Below, piece after piece: positions 1-5,011 of a stretch of 8,019 bases of DNA. Numbering within the stretch: the first letter of the stretch is position 1; each line of letters starts with the position of its first letter. The notes under the pieces are model-generated. The model was not told the DNA's origin, did not search any database, and saw only the letters and a list, made by a program, of their open reading frames with translations. The DNA comes from Candidatus Aenigmatarchaeota archaeon (lineage in GTDB: Archaea; Aenigmatarchaeota; Aenigmatarchaeia; PWEA01): the NCBI GenBank assembly GCA_003554235.1, contig PWFY01000050.1, forward strand, positions 1-8,019, read 5' to 3'. A program made the position numbers and the translations under genes.

Positions 1-266
1 AGGCCGTTCCCTAGTATATTCCTGGTTCCTCTACTTCCGTTACTCGACTCCTCCATGCCCATTTTTTTCTTTGCCTCAAACCTCCATTTCGTACCTATAT
101 ATCCAGAAACCAGAAAGGTTATAAGAATAAATATCCATGCAGGCCCGTTCATTGCCCATATAGTTGACCCAAAAACAAAAGCAAGAAAGCTTGCCTTGGC
201 CGACAGTATCTTGGCCTTCCACGCGAAAAGGGCAATGGCCGTGCACCCTACGAGTGCTTCTAACAT
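1..266 (-). CDS. DUF92 (VTE6/TMEM19-type) membrane protein, N-terminal part
   Basis: This is the start of a leftward gene that leaves the window at base 1; 88 codons are visible. The protein opens with hydrophobic helices at about residues 2-16 and 24-57, then a basic stretch (KWRFEAKKK, about 60-68) and the motif RGTRNILGNG at 79-88. That layout matches the N-terminus of the DUF92 family, whose members carry an RGxxNVLANG-like motif after the first helices. The plant member VTE6 phosphorylates phytyl phosphate to the diphosphate, so a prenyl-phosphate kinase role is plausible for the archaeal protein, but this is known only by family. The ATG at 266 is chosen because a stop codon lies two codons upstream in frame. 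It begins 12 bases after the ATPase stop, so it is probably co-transcribed with that gene. I see no clear Shine-Dalgarno sequence. Confidence 0.75.
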   Translation of the reverse strand, partial: MLEALVGCTAIALFAWKAKILSAKASFLAFVFGSTIWAMNGPAWIFILITFLVSGYIGTKWRFEAKKKMGMEESSNGSRGTRNILGNG

Positions 267-278
267 CAACTACTTATT

Positions 279-1382
279 CTACGTATCAACTAATAAATTT
301 TTGGTTTTTGTGTCCAAAAAATAAACATAACCCTTGCCTCTTTTCGTTCTCTCTGTTATTCCTTCCTTGAGTAGTCTCCTTAGGATGTTGTTAACAGACC
401 GTACAGCATGTTGTTTTGTCTTATAGCTCTCCGTTCCAAGCCTCTCAGCTATATCAGATGGGAATAGTTCGTCCTCTTCGGAAAGTATCTTGACTATTTC
501 ACGTTGCTTGTATGGAAGATCCTTTAGGAAGTCCTTGCTTCTTTCCTCCCTCTGCTCGCTCTCACCTTCCTCAAGTTCCTCTAAACTATCTATTTCCTTC
601 ACGTCGTTCTCAAGAGCCCAGTTTATCAGCCTATCACAGATTTTAAGTATTTCACGGGGGAATCCTCCTGTCTTTTCATAAATCTGCTTTACACAGTCCT
701 CCGTGAATGGGCCGAGGCCTTCGCCTCCTGCGTCTTCTATTCTCTTCTCTATGAGATCCTTTGTTTCATTTTCACTCAATGTGGTCAGGTCTATCCGGGT
801 TGTTACCCTGCTCTTCAGTGTTTCAACATTGTTCTTAAGTTTTTTATCGATGGACGGGAGTCCTGCCATTATAAGCTGTATTTTGTCGACCTGGTCGGTT
901 ATTGTTCTCAACCACTGGAGAACCTTCACGTCTGATTCATGTGCTTCATCCACCATAAGTAGAAGGTTTTCGCCCAAGTGCTTGTTCAAATAACCAGGTA
1001 TATCATGTATACTCACATTTTTACCAAGTAATCTGTGAAGCAGCGGTGGTTTGAATTTCTCGGTAAAAACACCAGGTATCTCCCCGTACTCGGGTGGTTT
1101 GGAAAGATATAGTATCTCATGTTTGTCGTGGAACTTAGCCTGGATCAACTTCAGAAGGGTTGTTTTGCCTGCCCCTGTAGCACCAGAAACCATCGCAAAC
1201 TTCCTATCTTCTTGTATGTGATGTATAAGCCTTCGAAGCTCTTTGTTGTAACCGACGAAAAGGTTCGGATTTATTCTCAATGTGAAGGGGTTCTTGTCTA
1301 TACCTGCCTCACTGAACCACTCATTTATTTCGTCTTCATAATCCTCTAACATCAATTTCACATCTCTTTCACTAAAAGACAC
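279..1382 (-). CDS. AAA+ ATPase with C-terminal winged helix (ExeA/AAA_22-like or Orc1/Cdc6-like)
   Basis: The protein has 367 residues. Residues 36-260 form an AAA+ module: Walker A GATGAGKT at 67-74, Walker B LLMVDEAH at 141-148, a sensor-1-like AGLPS at 173-177, arginines R192 and R196 where an arginine finger would lie, and a sensor-2-like GGFPREILK at 239-247. An acidic linker (about 263-283) leads to a winged helix at about 288-356 (PSDIAERLG followed by a basic wing, RTKRGKGYVYF). The Walker A/B region resembles ExeA/TniB-type ATPases, while AAA+ plus C-terminal winged helix is the layout of archaeal Orc1/Cdc6 initiators. The substrate is unknown; DNA binding is likely. It sits next to the repeat-rich noncoding region 1383-2021. 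The start is uncertain. GTG at 1382 gives the longest form, but the TATA-like box at 1385-1393 would favour a leaderless GTG at 1361 (codon 8) or the ATG at 1352 (codon 11). Confidence 0.85.
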   Translation of the reverse strand: MSFSERDVKLMLEDYEDEINEWFSEAGIDKNPFTLRINPNLFVGYNKELRRLIHHIQEDRKFAMVSGATGAGKTTLLKLIQAKFHDKHEILYLSKPPEYGEIPGVFTEKFKPPLLHRLLGKNVSIHDIPGYLNKHLGENLLLMVDEAHESDVKVLQWLRTITDQVDKIQLIMAGLPSIDKKLKNNVETLKSRVTTRIDLTTLSENETKDLIEKRIEDAGGEGLGPFTEDCVKQIYEKTGGFPREILKICDRLINWALENDVKEIDSLEELEEGESEQREERSKDFLKDLPYKQREIVKILSEEDELFPSDIAERLGTESYKTKQHAVRSVNNILRRLLKEGITERTKRGKGYVYFLDTKTKNLLVDT

Positions 1383-1384
1383 GG

Positions 1385-1393
1385 CTTATTAAA
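1385..1393 (-). promoter_or_regulatory. TATA-like box of the ATPase gene
   Basis: On the minus strand this reads TTTAATAAG, close to the archaeal box A (TTTAWATA). A start of transcription about 26 bases downstream would fall near 1363. That is inside the annotated reading frame and just before an in-frame GTG (1361), which argues for a shorter, leaderless protein. Confidence 0.4.
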
Positions 1394-1400
1394 TCCGATT

Positions 1401-1415
1401 TTCATGCCCCGTGAA
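1401..1415. repeat. Imperfect inverted repeat upstream of the ATPase promoter
   Basis: TTCATG and CGTGAA flank CCC, giving 6-bp arms with one mismatch. It lies directly upstream of the TATA-like box at 1385-1393 and uses the same TTCAYG word as the palindromes further right. A protein bound here could control the ATPase gene. Binding is inferred only. Confidence 0.4.
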
Positions 1416-1457
1416 TAGTACATGAATACAACATTAACCTTTATGTGGGCTTCATAT

Positions 1458-1661
1458 TTAAACGTTTAAGTTAACGAAAGTTAAACAAAGCATTCACATA
1501 TCTTCATTCAAAAAATATTAATTCACGTTAAAATAATACATTCATATGAATGTAACGTTACTAAATAAATAATTCACGTGAAATGTATTTACTTAACATG
1601 AAGTTGTATTACCTTAACGTTAACTGCACATTAAGTTCATTTAACATTCACATAATGTTAA
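1458..1661. repeat. Helically phased cluster of 10-bp palindromes (TTMACRTKAA)
   Basis: Exact matches to TTMACRTKAA start at 1522 (TTCACGTTAA), 1573 (TTCACGTGAA), 1593 (TTAACATGAA) and 1614 (TTAACGTTAA). Related sites are TTAAACGTTTAA (1458-1469, perfect 12-bp palindrome), an 18-bp perfect palindrome at 1537-1554 centred on TTCATATGAA, GTAACGTTAC (1552-1561), and an inverted repeat TTAACATT/AATGTTAA (1641-1648/1654-1661, 5-base spacer). Site centres fall near 1463.5, 1526.5, 1545.5, 1556.5, 1577.5, 1597.5, 1618.5 and 1651. From 1545.5 the steps are 11, 21, 20, 21 and about 32, close to one, two, two, two and three helical turns, so bound proteins would lie on one face. The stretch is very AT-rich. 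Confidence 0.8.
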
Positions 1662-1790
1662 TATATGGCATTTGAAGCAAATGAGAGGCAATTTTGACAT
1701 AAAATCAAGGGAAGGGTTGTTATTGAAAGAACTTTTCGGTTTGTAATGAAGTTATGGTTCTTTTTTCCGCTAAGATCCACCTAATCCAAA
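1662..1790. other. Noncoding spacer between the two repeat arrays
   Basis: No convincing gene is present. There is a 7-bp inverted repeat, AAAGAAC (1726-1732) with GTTCTTT (1757-1763), running into a T-run at 1761-1766. In RNA from the plus strand this could act as a weak terminator, but the 24-base loop makes it doubtful. A 21-codon frame starts at ATG 1681 and ends at TAA 1746; nothing else supports it as a gene. Confidence 0.4.
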
Positions 1791-2037
1791 TGTGAGACAG
1801 TTCGGTGGGTAAAATATACCATAAATACACAGGAAAAGGTTCAAAATGTGAGAGTTTGGGGGTGGGTGATCGGTAAATTAAGCTGTGAGAACAGTATAAT
1901 ATGTGAGAGGTCCAGGAAAAAACAGTGAAATCGGGTATATGTGAGAGTTAAAACGGTGTGAGCTTAGAACAAACGTGTGAGATAGGACTAAATGTGAGTT
2001 TTAGTTAGAAAGTGAGACCACTCAATCCTCTGTGAGA
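1791..2037 (+). repeat. Iteron-like direct-repeat array with TGTGAGA core
   Basis: TGTGAG occurs in the same orientation at 1791, 1847, 1884, 1902, 1940, 1957, 1976, 1993 and 2031; seven of these nine are TGTGAGA. A near copy, AGTGAGA, is at 2011. Successive distances are 56, 37, 18, 38, 17, 19, 17, 18 and 20, that is, about 18-19 bases or two or three times that. Weaker remnants sit in two of the gaps (GGTGATC at 1865, AGTGAAA at 1924). The roughly 11 bases between cores are not conserved, so this is not a simple tandem duplication and not a CRISPR. The last copy lies inside the 3' end of the winged-helix gene. Such arrays usually bind a protein cooperatively, as iterons or centromere-like sites do. 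Confidence 0.85.
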
Positions 2038-2333
2038 ATATCTCTCGACCGGAGTAAATACTCAACTGGTTTTCCAGAATTAAGCTGTTTTTCAATACCA
2101 TCTTTTAGTTTTATAAGCCTTATTCCAAAATAGTTGCCCTCTCCATCCTTCGCTCCTCTTGATTCAACAAAAGAATCTATTATTTCATTTATATAGTAAT
2201 GTACAGTCGATGGAGGAACAGAGGACTCCCTAGAAAGCTTCCTTAGCCAAATTCCCTCTGGATATCTCCTCAAAGTATTAACAAGTGTCTCTATTCTCTC
2301 CAAGTCTGGACCGTTGTTGTTATCATCACTCAC
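2022..2333 (-). CDS. Small winged-helix DNA-binding protein
   Basis: This 103-residue acidic protein has one recognisable domain. Residues 11-25 form a first helix, and 28-52 form a helix-turn-helix (IWLRKLSRESSVPPSTVHYYINEII) that resembles MarR/ArsR-type readers. Residues 53-76 (SRGAKDGEGNYFGIRLIKL) look like a wing. The C-terminal 25 residues are polar. No catalytic motif is present. The start is GTG at 2333, supported by GGGTGAG about 6-12 bases upstream. Its 3' end overlaps the last TGTGAGA core of the array at 1791-2037, and an inverted repeat lies in its own leader (2346-2360). It is therefore a natural candidate to bind one of these elements and to regulate itself. That is inference; I do not recognise a named family. 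Confidence 0.75.
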   Translation of the reverse strand: MSDDNNNGPDLERIETLVNTLRRYPEGIWLRKLSRESSVPPSTVHYYINEIIDSFVESRGAKDGEGNYFGIRLIKLKDGIEKQLNSGKPVEYLLRSRDILTED

Positions 2334-2345
2334 TGTGACTCACCC

Positions 2346-2360
2346 TTGAACACCGTTCAA
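2346..2360. promoter_or_regulatory. Operator-like inverted repeat before the winged-helix gene
   Basis: TTGAAC and GTTCAA flank ACC: perfect 6-bp arms with a 3-base spacer. It lies 13 bases upstream of the GTG start and over the expected transcription start of the TATA box at 2377-2388. That position suits repression, possibly by the encoded protein itself. An RNA hairpin in the leader is an alternative. Confidence 0.5.
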
Positions 2361-2376
2361 AAGCCTATATGGTTTT

Positions 2377-2388
2377 ACTATATTTACT
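2377..2388 (-). promoter_or_regulatory. TATA-like box of the winged-helix gene
   Basis: On the minus strand this reads AGTAAATATAGT, close to box A. Transcription would begin near 2357, leaving a leader of about 24 bases that contains the Shine-Dalgarno-like GGGTGAG. This is one of the few genes here with both a leader and such a site. Confidence 0.45.
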
Positions 2389-2407
2389 AATAAATAAATC
2401 ATGGTGA

Positions 2408-2419
2408 TTTTTATAAATT
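2408..2419 (+). promoter_or_regulatory. TATA box of the thpR operon
   Basis: TTTTTATAAATT is centred 27 bases upstream of the ATG at 2441. Transcription would start at or next to the ATG, so the message is probably leaderless. Confidence 0.6.
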
Positions 2420-2440
2420 CGGCAAGTAGGTGCATAATAC

Positions 2441-2992
2441 ATGAGATGTTTTCTGGGCACAGAGTTGCCTCAAGGGGTGAAAAAGAACGTAGGGGAAGCA
2501 AGGGACCTTTTCGGAAGTCTTGATGCTGATATAAAGGTCGTAAAAGACGAAAATCTACACCTCACTGTGAAGTTTTTGGGTCAGATAAAGGAGAGGGATA
2601 TATCAAAGGTGGATGTTCTGGAAAATAGACTTGAGGACCTGGAGCCATTTGATTTAGAAATAAGAGGCATGGGATCATTTCCAAACATGGACTATATGAA
2701 GGTCCTGTGGGTTGGAGCAGGAAAGGGCGGTCGAAGATTTAAAGAAATTATTTCCAAAACAGACAAAGCCCTTGTGAAAAAGGGCTTCAAAAAGGATAAG
2801 AATGATCCTGTTCCCCACATAACGATTGGAAGGGTCAAGAGTGGGCGTAATAAGGAACTGATAAGATCCAAGTTAAAGGAATGGGAGGACCGTAACTTCG
2901 GTTCAATGAAAGTAAACAATATAACCCTTTTTGAAAGCAACCTGACCCCCGATGGACCAATTTATAAAAAAATTAAGGATTATGAATTATGA
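2441..2992 (+). CDS. thpR: RNA 2',3'-cyclic phosphodiesterase / 2'-5' RNA ligase (ThpR)
   Basis: This 183-residue protein belongs to the 2H phosphoesterase superfamily. Its two signature motifs are HLTV at residues 40-43 (within LHLTVKFLG) and HITI at 126-129 (within PHITIGRVK). The two histidine/threonine pairs form the active site that opens 2',3'-cyclic phosphates to 2'-phosphates and, in vitro, joins or splits 2'-5' linked tRNA halves. Other family features are the N-terminal RCFLGTELP, the central LWVGAG (89-94) and a C-terminal ITLFESNLTPDGPIY (161-175). Its length is normal for the family. It acts in the cytoplasm on RNA ends; the true cellular substrate is not settled. The ATG at 2441 is supported by a TATA box 27 bases upstream. 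It overlaps the next gene by four bases (ATGA), so the two are translated from one message. Confidence 0.93.
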   Translation: MRCFLGTELPQGVKKNVGEARDLFGSLDADIKVVKDENLHLTVKFLGQIKERDISKVDVLENRLEDLEPFDLEIRGMGSFPNMDYMKVLWVGAGKGGRRFKEIISKTDKALVKKGFKKDKNDPVPHITIGRVKSGRNKELIRSKLKEWEDRNFGSMKVNNITLFESNLTPDGPIYKKIKDYEL

Positions 2993-3360
2993 AAGACAGC
3001 ACGCTCTACAAAATCTCACTGGCTCTTTCCGTTTTGGGTGTTTTAGGACTTTTCTTATTTGTCAGTCTTTCAGGCCATGAAAAGGTAGAAGTGGGGCAGA
3101 TAGACCAGGAATATATAGGAAGAAGGGTTGAAGTGGAAGGCATGCTAGGTGGAAAATATACCTCCGAAGGTGGTCACTTTTTCTTTCACGTGAAGAATGG
3201 AGAAGAAAAATTAGACGCAGTGCTGTTCAAAAATGAACTCGAAGCAATGGGCATGGATCCTGAAGATGTAGAAGAAGGTACGGAAGTAACATTAGTTGGT
3301 GATATAGAAACATACGAAGGAAATATACAGATCAGACCTGTAGAATTAACTCTAAAATAA
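2989..3360 (+). CDS. Membrane-anchored OB-fold protein
   Basis: This 123-residue protein starts with a short charged N-terminus and one hydrophobic helix at about 8-28 (ISLALSVLGVLGLFLFVSL). An OB-fold-like beta domain follows at about 44-122: alternating strands RRVEVEGML, FFFHVKNG, LDAVLF, TEVTLVGDIETYEGNIQIRPVEL. The final GxIxxYxGxxQIRP pattern is typical of tRNA/helicase-type nucleic-acid-binding OB domains and of YhcR-type extracellular OB domains. With a signal anchor and no cytoplasmic domain, the OB fold is expected outside the membrane. Its ligand is unknown; nucleic acid is a guess from the fold. The ATG overlaps the thpR stop by four bases, so the two proteins are made together. 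The gene converges with the regulator ending at 3370, with nine bases between the two stops. Confidence 0.75.
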   Translation: MKDSTLYKISLALSVLGVLGLFLFVSLSGHEKVEVGQIDQEYIGRRVEVEGMLGGKYTSEGGHFFFHVKNGEEKLDAVLFKNELEAMGMDPEDVEEGTEVTLVGDIETYEGNIQIRPVELTLK

Positions 3361-3369
3361 GGAACAAAG

Positions 3370-3777
3370 CTAATCTCCGTTGTCGTCCATTGCCTCCTTA
3401 ACCCCATCCTTCCTCTTGTAAAGAATAGACTTCCCGTCCCTTTTCTCTGTAATAATCCCCATCTTCTTGAGCTCCGAGACCTTTCTGCTTATGTACTCCT
3501 GTCTATAGTTCATTATCTTAGCAAGGTTCTTTGTGGTCATCCAGTTCCCAAGAAGGTTTATGATTCTTTTATGTATGTCCTTTAGGTCAGACTCATCAGT
3601 GTTTTCTGTTATAACCTTGTCGAGTTTGTTTTCCATGCTATTCATTTTCTTGTCCAGGCTGTCGAGCTTTTCGTGTATCTCCTCTAACTTGTCTGTTTTG
3701 ATGTCCACGGTCTCGACTATCTTTCTTACTACACCTGTCTCAAGATCCTCTGCCTCACTTAAAGCCTCCTCTGACAT
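3370..3777 (-). CDS. Coiled-coil / winged-helix transcriptional regulator
   Basis: This protein has 135 residues. An acidic N-terminus (1-15) leads to a heptad-patterned helix at about 24-58 (KTDKLEEIHEKLDSLDKKMNSMENKLDKV), which probably forms a dimerising coiled coil. Residues 66-122 form a winged helix: a first helix at 68-76, recognition helix region TTKNLAKIMNYRQEYISRKVSELKKMG at 81-107, and a wing, ITEKRDGKSILYK, at 109-121. This matches MarR/ArsR-like archaeal regulators. The target is unknown. Its promoter region is shared with the divergent M24 peptidase gene, which is the most obvious candidate target apart from itself. The ATG at 3777 lies about 28 bases from a TATA-like box, so the message is probably leaderless. 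Confidence 0.8.
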   Translation of the reverse strand: MSEEALSEAEDLETGVVRKIVETVDIKTDKLEEIHEKLDSLDKKMNSMENKLDKVITENTDESDLKDIHKRIINLLGNWMTTKNLAKIMNYRQEYISRKVSELKKMGIITEKRDGKSILYKRKDGVKEAMDDNGD

Positions 3778-3800
3778 AACTGTTCTATTGGTTTCAATGC

Positions 3801-3810
3801 TTTTAAATTT
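3801..3810 (-). promoter_or_regulatory. TATA-like box of the coiled-coil regulator gene
   Basis: On the minus strand this reads AAATTTAAAA, centred about 28 bases upstream of the ATG at 3777. Its spacing suggests a leaderless message. Confidence 0.5.
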
Positions 3811-3825
3811 TCGAAGTCCCCTGCA

Positions 3826-3837
3826 ACTTATTTAATC
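3826..3837 (+). promoter_or_regulatory. TATA-like box of the M24 peptidase gene
   Basis: ACTTATTTAATC is centred about 25 bases upstream of the ATG at 3857, the normal archaeal distance from TATA box to transcription start. A leaderless message is likely. Confidence 0.55.
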
Positions 3838-3856
3838 TGGAAAATGTTTTACTAGT

Positions 3857-5011
3857 ATGGCAAAAAAGACAAAGGAAGAAGACGTTCCGCTTCTGCTACA
3901 TGGAAACAGCTACGAAAACCAGGACCTGTTCTACATCACCGGTTTTCTCACCACAAGCACCTTTACATGTCTGAAGAAGGACGGGTCGATGTCTATTCTG
4001 ATTAACAGTATGGAAAGAAAAAGGGCTGAAGAAGAAAGCTGCGCAACAAAGGTGATCACACCTGGAGAACTTGTGGACAAGGAGTCTATGAACCAGATGG
4101 ATGCTATAAAAAACTTTGTCGAAGAAAATACCGACAGTGACAAAATAAGAATGCCTGGGTACACCCCCATAAATGTATACAAAAAACTGAAAGAAAAGTA
4201 CAAGGTGGAAATCGTTGGAAACGTACTTGATGAAAGGGCTATCAAAGCTAAAGATGAGATCTCAAAAATCAAGAAATCGCAAAAAGCGGCAGAATCCGCA
4301 CTGAGGAAGGCAAGGGAAGCACTGAAAAAATCCGTTGTAGAAGGAGGCGGTCTCGTACTAGAAGAGAAGGCCCTGACGCAGGGCAAGCTGAAAAGGATTA
4401 TCCGCACCGAGCTTATAGAAATGAACTGCGACTGTAGAGGCCTTATAGTTTCGTCGGGGAAAGAAAGTGCCTATCCCCACAAAACCGGAAGGAATGGAAA
4501 ACAGATCAGGGAAGGGGCACCTATAGTTGTTGATGTTTTCCCTAAAAATAGAAAAAGCAGGTACAACGGCGACATGACCAGAACCTTTGTCAAGGGAGAA
4601 CCGAACAAGGAACTTGTTGATATGCACAGGGCTGTTGTTGAAGCTCAAAGGAAGGTTCTGAAGGTTTTAAAGGCTGGAACAAAGGTCTCTGAGGTCGAAA
4701 AAACTGTATCAGATGTTTTCGGGAGTAGAGGCTACCACTATTACTGCACCGACAGCCAAGAAAACAAGGATGGTGGAAAAAACAGAGCTTCAATCAGGCA
4801 TGCACCGGGACATGGTATAGGCCTCGAAGTCCATGAACCGCCATGCATAAACAGTAAAAACGATGTGGAACTCAAGGAAGGGAATGTAGTAGCACTGGAA
4901 CCTGGACTATATAAAGACTCGCTGGGTGGTGTCAGGGTCGAGGATGTAGTTGTAATAAGAAAAAATGGGGTGGAGGTCCTGGGTTCCATGTCAAAAAAAC
5001 TGATCGCCTAG
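3857..5011 (+). CDS. M24 family metallopeptidase (Xaa-Pro aminopeptidase/dipeptidase-like)
   Basis: This 384-residue cytoplasmic enzyme probably removes residues next to proline in peptides. Residues 10-130 form the creatinase-like N-terminal domain (LLHGNSYENQDLFYITGF at 13-30). Residues 137-375 form the pita-bread catalytic domain. All five expected ligands of the dimetal site are visible: D226 (VVDVFP), D239 (GDMTRTF), H319 (HAPGHGIGLEVHE), E348 (ALEPG) and E362 (RVEDVV). The two aspartates are 13 residues apart, against 11 in E. coli PepP (D260/D271), and the usual DxG is DVFP here. This suggests a separate M24 subfamily whose substrate may differ. The C-terminus ends shortly after the last ligand strand (GVEVLGSMSKKLIA). 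Its stop codon overlaps that of the convergent Toprim gene within CTAG. Confidence 0.88.
   Translation: MAKKTKEEDVPLLLHGNSYENQDLFYITGFLTTSTFTCLKKDGSMSILINSMERKRAEEESCATKVITPGELVDKESMNQMDAIKNFVEENTDSDKIRMPGYTPINVYKKLKEKYKVEIVGNVLDERAIKAKDEISKIKKSQKAAESALRKAREALKKSVVEGGGLVLEEKALTQGKLKRIIRTELIEMNCDCRGLIVSSGKESAYPHKTGRNGKQIREGAPIVVDVFPKNRKSRYNGDMTRTFVKGEPNKELVDMHRAVVEAQRKVLKVLKAGTKVSEVEKTVSDVFGSRGYHYYCTDSQENKDGGKNRASIRHAPGHGIGLEVHEPPCINSKNDVELKEGNVVALEPGLYKDSLGGVRVEDVVVIRKNGVEVLGSMSKKLIA

Larger units (their letters stand above)
1383..2037. other. Candidate replication origin or partition site
   Basis: This is the only long noncoding stretch in an otherwise tightly packed window. It combines a phased palindrome cluster in very AT-rich DNA (1458-1661) with a direct-repeat array (1791-2037). 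An AAA+/winged-helix ATPase gene flanks it on the left and a small winged-helix DNA-binding protein gene on the right. Archaeal origins commonly lie beside the initiator gene and contain an unwinding element plus repeated binding sites. I see no good match to the canonical ORB element, so the initiator, if any, would not be a typical Orc1/Cdc6. A centromere-like partition site or a large regulatory region are alternatives. Confidence 0.35.

Noticed and set aside
55..370. Plus-strand open frames at the left edge
   Set aside because: They lie opposite the DUF92 gene and the end of the ATPase gene, both supported by recognisable motifs.
1681..1746. A 21-codon open frame in the noncoding region
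   Set aside because: Too short, no TATA box at the right distance, no Shine-Dalgarno sequence and no recognisable peptide.
1827..1936. Mini-ORB-like words (ACAGGAAAAGG near 1829, CCAGGAAAAAACAGTGAAAT near 1912) and a G-run at 1856-1861
   Set aside because: The resemblance to the archaeal origin recognition box is partial and lacks the central CAGTGGAAAC core, so I do not call ORB elements.
1791..2037. CRISPR array
   Set aside because: The repeats are only 7 bp, the spacing is about 18 bp with gaps of two or three units, and there are no Cas genes. It fits iteron-type sites instead.
1791..2037. CRP-type sites, since TGTGA is the bacterial CRP half-site
   Set aside because: CRP sites are inverted TGTGA-N6-TCACA; here all copies point the same way with 18-bp spacing and the context is archaeal.
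279..2333. Integrated plasmid or transposon carrying the ATPase
   Set aside because: No transposase, integrase, terminal repeats or tRNA-linked attachment site is visible, and the neighbouring genes look like ordinary chromosomal genes. It cannot be excluded, but nothing in the window shows it.
4358..4989. Long minus-strand open frames inside the M24 gene
   Set aside because: They are shadows of the M24 coding sequence, which has all catalytic residues, and their translations show no family features.
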